9,816 nt of DNA from an uncultured Ruminococcus sp. (GCA_902803125.1 CADCOZ010000047.1:1-9816); one strand, 5' to 3'; counted from the stretch's first letter, positions 1 through 6,715 are shown. The notes: generated by a model from the letters alone, not told the origin. Program-made: numbers and translations.

Positions 1-20
1 AGCGCGAAGCGCTCATCTAT

Positions 21-62
21 TATTCATTTTTCAGTTTTCAGTCTTCAGTTTTCAGTTTTTGG
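21..62. repeat. Period-7 tandem tract, TTTTCAG type
   Basis: Six heptamers lie head to tail: TATTCAT, TTTTCAG (28-34), TTTTCAG (35-41), TCTTCAG (42-48), TTTTCAG (49-55) and TTTTTGG. Just upstream, 1-13 forms a small perfect hairpin (AGCGC, loop GAA, GCGCT) at the window edge that may belong to the end of a preceding unit. The tract is non-coding and leads directly into repeat L. Its function is unknown; it resembles simple intergenic repeats rather than an operator. Confidence 0.7.
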
Positions 63-132
63 AGGGGGGATGCGGCGGACACCTCGCCGCAGACAAAAGC
101 AACGCCCAAGCCGACAGGATAGCTTCGGCGTT
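57..132 (+). repeat. Structured intergenic repeat, copy L
   Basis: This stretch folds into two strong hairpins: TGCGGCG (71-77) with CGCCGCA (85-91), and AACGCC-C-AAGC (101-111) with GCTT-C-GGCGTT (122-132) around a 10-nt loop. A weaker third one pairs TGCGG (133-137) with CCGCA (152-156). It shares ordered blocks with the insert in repeat B: TTTGGAGGG, GGACACCT, GCCGCA, CGCCC and AGCCGACAGG (109-118 here, 5454-5463 there). I read it as a diverged copy of that repeat. It sits in the leader of the zinc-ribbon gene, so it could also influence that gene's expression. Confidence 0.5.
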
Positions 133-181
133 TGCGGTATGCTGTCAAGACCCGCAGGAAAATCAGAAAGGAACGTTCGTT

Positions 182-688
182 ATGAAATACTGTACCAAAT
201 GTAAAAAGTTGTATTCCGCTGAGGAGCTGACGAATTGTTCCCGCTGCGGCAAACGTCTGACGACAAACCCCAGTCATTATTCACCGGTGGAAGTGGTTAC
301 CGCCAACGGCTTTGAACTGGAACGCATCAAAGCCGCTCTGACAGAACAAAACATTCCGTTTTCTGCACAGGAGTGCCGAAACGATACCGGCCTGCAAATT
401 CTCAATGCCGCACCGCCGGAAAATACGGCGATTACCGTGCCGCTCGGCTACTATACCCAAACGATGGAACTGCTTATCGGTATTGGAGCCGTGAAAGAAG
501 CGGAGGAACTTAACGAAACGGATGAAGAAAAAATACAGCAGGAGCGGCAGGCGTTTGAAGAGGAAATGTCCCCCCGCAAGCGTTTCTGGGTCAAACTGCT
601 GTCGATTATTCTGTTTATCGGCATTATTGCCGCTGTGGTGTTCGTTGCTGATTGGATTGGTCATTTCATCAACCCTAATTTCCACTAA
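182..688 (+). CDS. Zinc-ribbon protein with C-terminal membrane anchor
   Basis: A 168-residue protein. The N-terminus carries a zinc ribbon with Cys4-x2-Cys7 and Cys19-x2-Cys22. Residues about 35-100 (VEVVTANGFELERIKAALTE onward) resemble the DUF2007 'putative signal transducing protein' fold, in which a short domain follows the pattern of picking the right target residue and locus; this is a resemblance by eye only. A charged Glu-rich stretch (about 105-130) precedes one hydrophobic segment (about 139-156), so the bulk is probably cytoplasmic and tethered by its C-terminus. I chose ATG 182 over an in-frame ATG at 59 because AGAAAGGAA precedes it at proper spacing and the zinc ribbon begins there; the extra 41 residues would be encoded by repeat L. 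It appears monocistronic, ending at the 807-847 terminator. The specific function is unknown. Confidence 0.85.
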   Translation: MKYCTKCKKLYSAEELTNCSRCGKRLTTNPSHYSPVEVVTANGFELERIKAALTEQNIPFSAQECRNDTGLQILNAAPPENTAITVPLGYYTQTMELLIGIGAVKEAEELNETDEEKIQQERQAFEEEMSPRKRFWVKLLSIILFIGIIAAVVFVADWIGHFINPNFH

Positions 689-806
689 AGAAACGCCGAT
701 GGATTCCCCACGCTGTTGGAGCGTAGGGGAGAAACCAGCATAAAAAGCCGCTTTTGGGATTGAGAAAACGAAGCATCCGATGGATACGGTCTTTCCCTAA
801 TCATGC
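689..806 (+). other. 3' untranslated stretch with hairpin potential
   Basis: No reading frame is supported here. A 10-bp hairpin with one bulge pairs TCCCC-ACGCT (705-714) with AGCGT-A-GGGGA (720-730). A second, imperfect hairpin can form across about 754-800, with ATCC/GGAT at its tip. The 9-mer CCGATGGAT occurs twice (696-704, 777-785). It matches no riboswitch or RNA family I recognise, and may simply be a structured 3' UTR. Confidence 0.3.
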
Positions 807-847
807 AAAAATCCTGCCCGTTCATGAACGAACGGACAGGATTTTTT
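807..847. terminator. Bidirectional intrinsic terminator
   Basis: AAAAATCCTG-C-CCGTTC (807-823) pairs with GAACGG-A-CAGGATTTTT (830-846) around a 6-nt loop with a single C/A mismatch. A T-run follows on the plus strand (842-847) and the A-run at 807-811 gives one on the minus strand. It sits between convergent units, the zinc-ribbon gene and the minus-strand operon ending at 886, so it can stop both. Confidence 0.9.
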
Positions 848-860
848 ATTGGCAAAACCA

Positions 861-888
861 ACCACTAACCACTACTCACTAACCACTA
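861..888. repeat. Period-7 tandem tract, ACCACTA type
   Basis: Four heptamers in a row: ACCACTA, ACCACTA, CTCACTA, ACCACTA. The last one contains the TAG stop codon (886-888, minus strand) of the DUF1540 gene. The heptamer differs from the TTTTCAG tract at 21-62, but the period is the same. Confidence 0.65.
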
Positions 889-1047
889 CTTCGACAGGAA
901 GGAAAGGCAGTCGGTGCAGGGCTTTTCGGAAGGATGAGATTCATGTGCGCCAACACAAATTTTGTCAAGGGAACAGTAATCGCAGGTACGACAATGGTGA
1001 ACGCATTCATCTACTGAACAGCGGATACTTCTGTTAATGTTTTCCAT
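886..1047 (-). CDS. DUF1540 Cys-rich mini-protein
   Basis: A 53-residue protein with eight cysteines (10, 15, 19, 22, 25, 31, 44, 47). The layout CSVDECVHHC, then CSL.kIcVG, then a final C..CLSF, is that of the DUF1540 family, small Clostridia/Bacilli proteins thought to bind metal; the molecular role is unknown. An in-frame ATG at 1068 exists, but ATG 1047 is better: AAAGGAG lies upstream at about 7 nt and the family match begins there. It starts 42 bp after the HAD phosphatase stop and follows a perfect 24-bp palindrome, so it is probably the last gene of the operon, with expression possibly modulated by that palindrome. Its stop codon falls inside a heptamer repeat tract, so the extreme C-terminus may have been changed by repeat insertion, although all conserved cysteines are kept. 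Confidence 0.85.
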   Translation of the reverse strand: MENINRSIRCSVDECVHHCRTCDYCSLDKICVGAHESHPSEKPCTDCLSFLSK

Positions 1048-1066
1048 ACAATAACTCCTTTGCGGC

Positions 1067-1090
1067 ATCTTGTCCTATATAGGACAAGAT
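1067..1090. promoter_or_regulatory. Perfect 24-bp palindrome
   Basis: ATCTTGTCCTAT is followed directly by its exact reverse complement, ATAGGACAAGAT. It begins within the TAA stop of the HAD gene (1090-1092, minus strand) and ends about 9 bp before the DUF1540 ribosome site. As RNA it would form a 10-bp stem with a 4-nt loop, but no T-run follows in either direction, so it is not a typical terminator. It could be a dimeric repressor site, an RNA processing hairpin, or a stability element between cistrons. Confidence 0.6.
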
Positions 1091-1764
1091 TAGTTTGCCC
1101 CGCTTGGCGTTAATGATACGCACCATGAAAGAATATCAGACGGCTTTTTCACATAGGGTGCTTCCGGACAGAATACCGTCATTTCCTCTTTTGTGCCGTA
1201 GCCGTATAAACAGCCGATAAAGGCGGTGCCTGTCAGAGCCGCTCCTTCCGCATCATATTTGGTGTCGCCGATCATGACCGCACGGTCAGGCGGTACGTTG
1301 GGAAACTGTTCCAAAACATACCGGATGACCTTGGCTTTGGTGCGGCGTTGGATATCGGCTGTTGCGCCGCCGATAAAATCAAAGTACGGGTCAAGCTGTA
1401 ACATTTTGATGATTCTTTCGGCAAACGGATAGTATTTTGTGGTGGCCACTGCCAGCTGAATGCCGTGTTGCTGTAAGGTTTTGAGCAGTTCTGTCATGCC
1501 CTCATAGGTTTTGTTGTGATAAATGCCGCTTTCAATAAAGTGCCGCTTATAAATCGTAACGCCCTCTTCGGCTTCTTCATGCGAAAAGCCGCACCATCGC
1601 AGGCTGTCATACATCGGCGGGCCGATGAAGGTTCCCAGCGTTTTTTCGTCCGGCAGGGGACGGTGCATTTCTGCAAAAATCTGACGCACACAGCTGAGAA
1701 TGCCTTCGCCGGATTCACTCAGCGTTCCGTCTAAATCAAACAGTGCCAAATCGTATTGCTTCAT
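1090..1764 (-). CDS. HAD-family phosphatase (5'-nucleotidase / phosphoglycolate phosphatase-like)
   Basis: A 224-residue cytoplasmic hydrolase of HAD subfamily IA. Motif I is FDLDGT with nucleophile Asp10 and acid/base Asp12; motif II is VATTK (Thr108/109); motif III Lys is about 143-145; motif IV is IGDTKYD (Asp167, Asp171, magnesium binding). The cap segment FIGPPMYDSLRWCGFSHEEA, and GIYHNKTYEGM at 80-90, resemble the streptococcal 5'-nucleotidase-like branch more than classical Gph, so a nucleotide or small phosphoester substrate is likely; this is inferred from motifs. ATG 1764 has AGAGGA upstream at good spacing. It lies 66 bp after tex with no terminator between, so it is probably co-transcribed. 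Full length for the family; substrate unproven. Confidence 0.88.
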   Translation of the reverse strand: MKQYDLALFDLDGTLSESGEGILSCVRQIFAEMHRPLPDEKTLGTFIGPPMYDSLRWCGFSHEEAEEGVTIYKRHFIESGIYHNKTYEGMTELLKTLQQHGIQLAVATTKYYPFAERIIKMLQLDPYFDFIGGATADIQRRTKAKVIRYVLEQFPNVPPDRAVMIGDTKYDAEGAALTGTAFIGCLYGYGTKEEMTVFCPEAPYVKKPSDILSWCVSLTPSGAN

Positions 1765-1830
1765 GTGAATTCCTCTTTGCTTTTTCTTTATCCTTTACAC
1801 AAAATGGTTGTCCCAAATGGGTGTTTCCGG

Positions 1831-3987
1831 TCAATGAGCGTCTTTGGGTACGCCTTTGATGGTCAGAGAGATGCGGTTCTTTTCCGTATCCACCGAAAGA
1901 ATGCTGACCGTGACGATATCACCCACCGATAAGACATCGGAAGGATGCTTGATGCGTTTTTCGCTGATTTGCGAAATATGTACCAGTCCGTCCTGATGCA
2001 CACCAATGTCGACAAACACCCCAAAGTCAATGACGTTTCTGACCGTTCCTTTCAGCACCATGCCGGGTTTGAGGTCTTTAATATCCAGCACATCGGTTCT
2101 CAGCAGGGGCGGCGGCAGTTCATCACGGGGGTCACGTCCGGGTTTGGTCAGTTCGGCAATAATATCGGTTAGGGTCGGCACACCAATGCCCAGTTGTTCA
2201 GCGGCGGCTGTCAGGCCGATGGCATCGGTTTTTTGACGCAGACCTTCCAGTCCGCCGTTGGTGATATCGGCTGTGGTATAGCCGCATAAGAGGAGCAGTT
2301 TTTTGGCGGCTTCATAGGATTCGGGGTGTACACCCGTATGATCCAGCGGATTACTGCTTTCCGGTACCCGCAAAAAGCCGGCGCACTGTTCGAAAGTTTT
2401 GGGGCCGAGTTTTGACACTTTCTTTAATTCGGCACGGGAGGTAAAGGCACCATTTTCTTCCCGATACGCCACAATATTTTTCGAAACGGCGGCACTCACG
2501 CCTGCCACTCTGGACAGCAGTGCCGGAGAAGCCGTATTCAAATCGGCACCCACGGCATTCACGCAGTCCTCAACCACACCGTCCAAGGCTTCACTCAGCT
2601 GTTTTTGCGGCATATCGTGCTGATACTGTCCCACGCCGATGGCTTTCGGTTCGATTTTGACCAGTTCGGCCAGCGGATCCTGCAAACGTCTGGCAATCGA
2701 CACGGCACTTCTCAGCGTCAAATCCAAATCGGGCATTTCAGCCGCCGCCAATTTAGAGGCCGAATAGACCGAAGCCCCCGCTTCACTGACGACCATATAG
2801 GAAACCTTTTCGTCTATCTCGCCGATACATTCCACGGTGAACAGTTCTGTTTCTTTGGAAGCGGTGCCGTTGCCAATGGCGATAACCTCCGCATGGTGCT
2901 TTTTGATCATGTTTTTGAGCGTCTGTTTAGATTTGGCAATCTGGGCGGCACTGTGGGTCGGATAAATGACGGCGGTATCCAGTACCCGTCCGGTGGCATC
3001 TACCACCGCTAATTTACAGCCGGTACGGTAACCGGGGTCAAGTCCGATGACCGTATGCCCCTTTACGGGCGGCTGCATTAACAGCTGACGCAGGTTCAGG
3101 GCAAACAGCTTAATAGCTTGTTCATCGGCGGCTTCTGTCAGTTCAGAACGGATTTCCCGCTCGACGGACGGGAAAATCAATCGGCTGTAGGCATCTTCAC
3201 ACGCCGTTTTGACCAGCTCGGCACATTCGTTTTGGGCGGTCAGCATCAGGCGGTCAATAATCGTCAGACACTTGGCGGCCTCAATATCAATACTGACCTT
3301 CAAAAAGCCTTCCCGTTCTCCTCGGTCAATCGCCAGAATGCGGTGGCCGGGAATGTTTTTGACCGGCTCGGAATAGTCGTAATAAAGGGAATAAACACTG
3401 TCCTGTGCTTCATCGGTGGCTTTGGTGCGTACCAGTGCATTCAGACGGATGATATTTTTCAGCCGCTTGCGTATCTCCGCATTGTCGGACACCTGTTCGG
3501 CAATAATATCCAACGCCCCCTGAAGGGCTTCTTCTTCTGTCAGAACACCCTTTTCTTCGTTGATATACTTGCGGGCTTCTGCCTGAACATCCAGCGGCTG
3601 TTGGGCAAAAACAGCCTGTGCCAAGCCGTCCAGCCCCTTTTCCTTGGCGACAGATGCACGAGTTTTGCGTTTGGGCTTATAGGGACGATAGATATCCTCG
3701 ATTTCCGTGAGCATTTTCGCCTTTTGCAGAGCCGCTTCAATTTCTTCGTTCATTTGTCCGAGTTCGTCAATCAGGTGACGCACCTCGTCACGCCGCTTAT
3801 CGAGGTTCCGCAGATATTCCAGCCGTTCGCTGATGGCACGGATTGTCTGGTCGTCCAGTGTTCCGTGCATTTCCTTGCGGTAACGGGCAATAAACGGAAT
3901 GGTGTTGCCCTCATCGAGCAGGGCAATCAAATTGGCGGCATATTCTTCTTTGATGTTAAATTCTTCTGCCAATGTTTTTGCGTACAT
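1831..3987 (-). CDS. tex: Tex-family S1 RNA-binding transcription accessory protein
   Basis: A 718-residue, full-length Tex protein, a conserved cytoplasmic nucleic-acid-binding factor linked to transcription and RNA metabolism. In order: the N-terminal helical Tex domain (from residue 1, with NTIPFIARYRKEMHGTLDD and the conserved EDIYRPYKPKRKTRA), a YqgF/RNase H-like domain from about 310 (VIGLDPGYRTGCKLAVVD), helix-hairpin-helix repeats at about 485-540 (SPALLSRVAGV, FTSRAELKKV), and a C-terminal S1 domain at about 638-712 (GMVLKGTVRNVIDFGVFVDI). Nothing looks broken. The start ATG overlaps the upstream stop as TAATG, with AGGAGAAGG upstream inside the preceding gene, so translation is probably coupled to the Ser-rich membrane protein. 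No terminator separates it from the HAD gene. Confidence 0.97.
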   Translation of the reverse strand: MYAKTLAEEFNIKEEYAANLIALLDEGNTIPFIARYRKEMHGTLDDQTIRAISERLEYLRNLDKRRDEVRHLIDELGQMNEEIEAALQKAKMLTEIEDIYRPYKPKRKTRASVAKEKGLDGLAQAVFAQQPLDVQAEARKYINEEKGVLTEEEALQGALDIIAEQVSDNAEIRKRLKNIIRLNALVRTKATDEAQDSVYSLYYDYSEPVKNIPGHRILAIDRGEREGFLKVSIDIEAAKCLTIIDRLMLTAQNECAELVKTACEDAYSRLIFPSVEREIRSELTEAADEQAIKLFALNLRQLLMQPPVKGHTVIGLDPGYRTGCKLAVVDATGRVLDTAVIYPTHSAAQIAKSKQTLKNMIKKHHAEVIAIGNGTASKETELFTVECIGEIDEKVSYMVVSEAGASVYSASKLAAAEMPDLDLTLRSAVSIARRLQDPLAELVKIEPKAIGVGQYQHDMPQKQLSEALDGVVEDCVNAVGADLNTASPALLSRVAGVSAAVSKNIVAYREENGAFTSRAELKKVSKLGPKTFEQCAGFLRVPESSNPLDHTGVHPESYEAAKKLLLLCGYTTADITNGGLEGLRQKTDAIGLTAAAEQLGIGVPTLTDIIAELTKPGRDPRDELPPPLLRTDVLDIKDLKPGMVLKGTVRNVIDFGVFVDIGVHQDGLVHISQISEKRIKHPSDVLSVGDIVTVSILSVDTEKNRISLTIKGVPKDAH

Positions 3988-4937
3988 TATGGTTCCTTCT
4001 CCTTTTTCTTTTTCTCAAATTTTAAAAATGACGGCGTAAAATCTCCTCTCTTTTTCAGCAGGAGAATGACCGTTACGGTTAATCCCATGCCAAGCAGTGA
4101 AAAGATAATAATGCCGATTAAAAACGGATTAACGGTTCTGCGGGGCTGTACGGCCGCCGCATCGGGTTCGGGTTCTTCTATCGGCACCAGCGGCACATCT
4201 CCGATATACCGATAAGGGCCTTCTGCGTTTTCTTCCTCTGTTTTCGAATCCACAGAGGACACACTGCTGACAGACGAGGATTCCGGCGGTCTTTGAGCCG
4301 GCAAAACGGTTGACAATCCTTCCAAAAACCGCAGGGGGTCATTATTGGGCCGCACCTTGGCACCCGACCCTTCCGGTTCGGAAAACTCTTCTAAAGAGGT
4401 ATCCTGAGAAGGTTCCTTCGGTTCACTGCTTTCCTGCGGAGCGGAGGAAACCGGCTGACTGCTTTCTTCCGGCCGCCTCGAACTTTCCTCAAACGATTCC
4501 TGAGAACTTTCCTCAAACGATACCTGTGAACTCTCTTCAAAACTTTCCTCAGAACGTTCGTCCGAGCTTTCATCGGAACTTTCGTCAGACGATTCCTGTG
4601 AACTTTCCGTAAAGCTGTCCTCAGAGGATTCCTGTGAACTTTCCGCAGAACTTTCCAAAGGGCTTTCCTCCTGACTGCTTTCGTCCGAACTGTCCACGGG
4701 GCTTACCTCGCTGTCCTCACTGCTGTCGCTGACGGAAGATTCAATGTCGGCCGAGCTGTCCGGCGGGCTTTCCTCGAAATGGCTGTCCGGTTCACTGCTG
4801 ATATCGAACTCTGTACTGTATGGTGTCAAAGAATCCTCCGTGCTGTTTTCCCCTTCTGCATGAGCCGACAGCACCATTCCCGCTATAAATATGGTAACCA
4901 ACAAAATCGACACCAAACAGTACCCAATATTTTTCAT
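3987..4937 (-). CDS. Ser/Glu/Asp-rich type I membrane protein
   Basis: A 316-residue protein of unknown function. Residues 1-28 form a signal peptide (MKNIGYCLVSILLVTIFIAG, then cleavage after AHA). Residues about 30-205 are low-complexity Ser/Glu/Asp with degenerate tetrapeptides such as ESSQ, ESSD and ESFE. A proline-containing region follows, then one membrane segment (about 272-294) and a basic tail ending in KKKKEKEP. The expected topology is an acidic, extended extracellular stalk with a short cytoplasmic tail. An in-frame ATG exists at 5096, but I chose 4937: AGGTGGTGGAG precedes it, the signal peptide starts there, and the longer version would translate repeat element A. It is first in the operon, and its stop overlaps the tex start. 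The stalk could act as a spacer, ion-binding or glycosylated surface; that is inference. Repeats in the DNA (about 4480-4680) suggest slippage-prone length variation. Confidence 0.8.
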   Translation of the reverse strand: MKNIGYCLVSILLVTIFIAGMVLSAHAEGENSTEDSLTPYSTEFDISSEPDSHFEESPPDSSADIESSVSDSSEDSEVSPVDSSDESSQEESPLESSAESSQESSEDSFTESSQESSDESSDESSDERSEESFEESSQVSFEESSQESFEESSRRPEESSQPVSSAPQESSEPKEPSQDTSLEEFSEPEGSGAKVRPNNDPLRFLEGLSTVLPAQRPPESSSVSSVSSVDSKTEEENAEGPYRYIGDVPLVPIEEPEPDAAAVQPRRTVNPFLIGIIIFSLLGMGLTVTVILLLKKRGDFTPSFLKFEKKKKEKEP

Positions 4938-4958
4938 CTCTCCACCACCTTTTACCTC

Positions 4959-5104
4959 CCGCTGCCTAAAATCCTGTTGGAGGGCTTTGCCCTCCAAACC
5001 TCCCACCAGGGGGTCTCCCCCTGGCCCCCAAACCCCCTTCCAAAAATCTCTGTGTTGATGGTTCGGACGGTTTTTTCTCTGCGGCAGGCTATTCAACAGG
5101 TTCT
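4959..5104 (-). mobile_element. MITE-like element, copy A (end partly degraded)
   Basis: Read on the minus strand it begins AGAACCTGTTGAATAGC (5104-5088), which matches the end of copy C at 15 of 17 bases. It continues with shared blocks TGCCG, GAAAAA and ATCAACACA, then the GGGAGGTTTGGAGGGC hairpin core (4976-4999 on the plus strand holds the GTTGGAGGGC / GCCCTCCAAA hairpin), and ends near AGGATTTTA (4967-4975). The far terminal repeat is eroded, so the boundary near 4959 is approximate. It has no coding capacity. It fills nearly all of the leader between the promoter near 5125 and the Ser-rich gene. Confidence 0.6.
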
Positions 5105-5120
5105 TTTACATACTCCCTCT

Positions 5121-5129
5121 ATTATATCA
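5121..5129 (-). promoter_or_regulatory. Extended -10 promoter for the Ser-rich/tex operon
   Basis: On the minus strand TATAAT (5126-5121) is preceded by TGA, giving the extended -10 form TGnTATAAT. The -35 region is only T-rich (TTTTTT, spacer 17). A start near 5114 would give a leader of about 175 nt made almost entirely of element A. No better promoter is visible nearer to the gene. Confidence 0.5.
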
Positions 5130-5203
5130 GAAAATGACACGGGAAAAAAGGCTTATTCGCAAAAAATATTGTTTTTTTGCAGAATATTTTTACATGATAC
5201 AGT

Positions 5204-5229
5204 AAAAAGCCGGCAGTCAGCCGGCTTTT
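5204..5229 (-). terminator. Intrinsic terminator downstream of spoIIP
   Basis: AAAAGCCGGC (5205-5214) pairs perfectly with GCCGGCTTTT (5220-5229) around a 5-nt loop. On the minus strand five T's follow the stem, so it would end transcripts from spoIIP after they cross repeat B. It is weaker on the plus strand. The stretch 5230-5290 holds only a small hairpin (AGGATAG 5270-5276 with CTATCCT 5284-5290). Confidence 0.65.
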
Positions 5230-5290
5230 CAGTCCCTGTTTTGATGGTGTATCGTTTAGCAAGGGGCAGAGGATAGGAAAGTACTATCCT

Positions 5291-5488
5291 TTCAACAAAA
5301 TTAAAAGTTTCGCGCAAGCCTTTTCAAAGGCTTGCGGGCGACACGAAGTTAGTCCCTTTAGGGAGTGCAGGGGCAGAGTCCCTGCTGGGAGGTTTGGAGG
5401 GAGCGCAGGTGTCCGGTGGACACCTTGGCCGCAAGGCCAAAGCGCCCGGACCGAGCCGACAGGCGAGACTCAAAGCCCTCCAACACTT
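5291..5488 (+). repeat. Mosaic repeat B: partial element core with two insertions
   Basis: It aligns with the middle of copy C: TCAACA, AAAAGTTT, then an 11-bp hairpin (CGCAAGCCTTT 5313-5323 with AAAGGCTTGCG 5326-5336), then AGTGCAGGGGC, CCCTGCTGGGAGG and the AAAGCCCTCCAAC block (5472-5484). Relative to C it has 26 extra bases at 5338-5363 (containing AGTCCCTTTAGGG) and 69 extra bases at 5402-5470. No clear terminal inverted repeats are seen, and the right end abuts the spoIIP stop codon (5489-5491). Confidence 0.65.
5402..5470 (+). repeat. 69-bp structured insert nested in repeat B
   Basis: Compared with copy C, this segment interrupts the block TTTGGAGGG / CAAAGCCCTCC. It can fold as a compact three-way junction: closing stem GCGC (5403-5406) with GCGC (5442-5445), one hairpin GGTGTCC-GGT-GGACACC (5408-5424), and one hairpin TTGGCC-GCAA-GGCCAA (5425-5440) with a GNRA-type loop. 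A single-stranded tail contains AGCCGACAGG. No target-site duplication is visible. A diverged relative lies at 57-132. Confidence 0.6.
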
Positions 5489-6715
5489 TTACGAGGGGTG
5501 AAGGACTTGGGTGAGGATTTGGCCGAGGCAGTAGCCGGTGTAGCGGGCTTCCTGAAGGGTGTTGGCTTCGGCACCGACTTCGATGAGGAGGGAACCGGCG
5601 GTGACGTTCATGTTATACATGAAGTCGGAGAAGTTCAGCGGGCGTACCATGTCCGGACACCAGTCGGCGGCCGCTTTCTGAATTTGCAGGGCAAACCGCA
5701 GGTTGGACTCCCAGTTGCGGAACTCTTCACAGCCGTCATAGTTGTAGCCTGCCAAAATCATCATCTGCGCACCCTTTTGACCGTTGAGGGTAAAGACCGG
5801 CTTGGTTTTTTCGGTGTCTGTTCCGATGCCGTCACGGTGAATGTCCAGCGTTACCTGAATGCTCGGATACTTTTCGAGGATGTCCTCAACCGTTGCCAAA
5901 CTGCGGTCATAGGCACCGCTGTAGCTGGGATAGTCATGCAGGGTGGTGTCATGGATTGTCACGATGCCCGCCGCATTCAGCTGTTGGGCGATTTCTTCGC
6001 CTACGGCACAGACGTTCTCCGTGCAGTCTGTGGAACGGGAAAAGAAACTCTCGAAAAAATAGCCGGTGTCATAGGGCAGATAGCTTTCAGAAGTATGGGT
6101 ATGATAAATCAAAACCTGCGGCTGATCCGTCTGTTCGATAGAAAAGCCCAGCTGACCTTTGAGTTCTTCGGCAATATCAATATCTATCGAAGCCGTGTTC
6201 CGCACCTGCACGTTCTGATAAGAACAGTTCCCTTCGGTGATGGTCGTTTCGTAAACGGGATACCGTTCCTCGCCTTCGTGTTCCCGTTCATAAGCCGCTA
6301 TTTCTTCCTCAGAAGCGGACGAGGGTTCAAAGGCCGCTGACGTGTTGGACGGGCAAGCGTCAGACGGTTGTTTGGGGGAGGCCGATACCTCTGCCATGAC
6401 CGGAACGGACGGCTTTTTATTGGACACAGCGGATTCTGCCGGTTTTGAAGCGGGGGGTTGTGCGGAGGATGCCTGTGCCGAGGATTCCTGTGCCGAGGGT
6501 TCCGAGGCCGCCGACACCTTTTCGGCTGCATGAAAAGCCGTTTGTCCTGTTGGCAGGGTCATTTCTGCGGCGGCGATAGCCAGAGCCGGTTCGATGCCGG
6601 AAGATGCGGTGACTAACCGCCATATGACGCACAGCAAACCGATGCCTGACAGCAGGACGGTGCCTGCCCTTTTGCACCATTTCTTTAGTCGGAGGTTCTT
6701 TTCTCTTGTCATCAT
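5489..6715 (-). CDS. spoIIP: Stage II sporulation protein P (SpoIIP), peptidoglycan hydrolase
   Basis: A 408-residue protein. In spore formers SpoIIP is the membrane-bound amidase/endopeptidase that works with SpoIID and SpoIIM to remodel septal peptidoglycan and drive engulfment. Seen here: one N-terminal membrane segment (about 17-36), a long Ala/Ser/Pro linker (about 60-140), and the catalytic domain with YHTHTSESY (204-212), the LDIHRDGIG strand (290-298), and LLIEVGAEANTLQEA (376-390) carrying the conserved metal-site His and Glu residues. ATG codons at 6715 and 6712 are adjacent; AAGGAG lies 4 nt before the first and 7 nt before the second, so 6712 may be the true start. It follows gpr, as in Bacillus, but a 342-bp gap with element C intervenes. 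The linker is low in complexity and the family usually varies there. Confidence 0.95.
   Translation of the reverse strand: MMTREKNLRLKKWCKRAGTVLLSGIGLLCVIWRLVTASSGIEPALAIAAAEMTLPTGQTAFHAAEKVSAASEPSAQESSAQASSAQPPASKPAESAVSNKKPSVPVMAEVSASPKQPSDACPSNTSAAFEPSSASEEEIAAYEREHEGEERYPVYETTITEGNCSYQNVQVRNTASIDIDIAEELKGQLGFSIEQTDQPQVLIYHTHTSESYLPYDTGYFFESFFSRSTDCTENVCAVGEEIAQQLNAAGIVTIHDTTLHDYPSYSGAYDRSLATVEDILEKYPSIQVTLDIHRDGIGTDTEKTKPVFTLNGQKGAQMMILAGYNYDGCEEFRNWESNLRFALQIQKAAADWCPDMVRPLNFSDFMYNMNVTAGSLLIEVGAEANTLQEARYTGYCLGQILTQVLHPS

Noticed and set aside
689..806. Riboswitch or known small RNA after the zinc-ribbon gene
   Set aside because: The GCCGATGGAT start recalls the fluoride motif superficially, but the required core does not follow and the region is downstream, not upstream, of a gene.
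3118..4215. Long plus-strand open frame opposite tex
   Set aside because: It is a shadow of the tex and Ser-rich genes: it spans their junction, has an unlikely Phe/Gln-rich composition, and has no ribosome site. Tex is unambiguous on the other strand.
4938..5096. N-terminal extension of the Ser-rich protein
   Set aside because: The extra 53 residues are encoded by element A and precede a good ribosome site and a clean signal peptide.
4976..5484. CRISPR array
   Set aside because: The repeated blocks are few, irregularly spaced, in opposite orientations and differ in length. There are no uniform spacers and no cas genes.
5498..6340. Plus-strand open frame opposite spoIIP
   Set aside because: SpoIIP motifs are clear on the minus strand and the antisense frame shows no domain or ribosome site.
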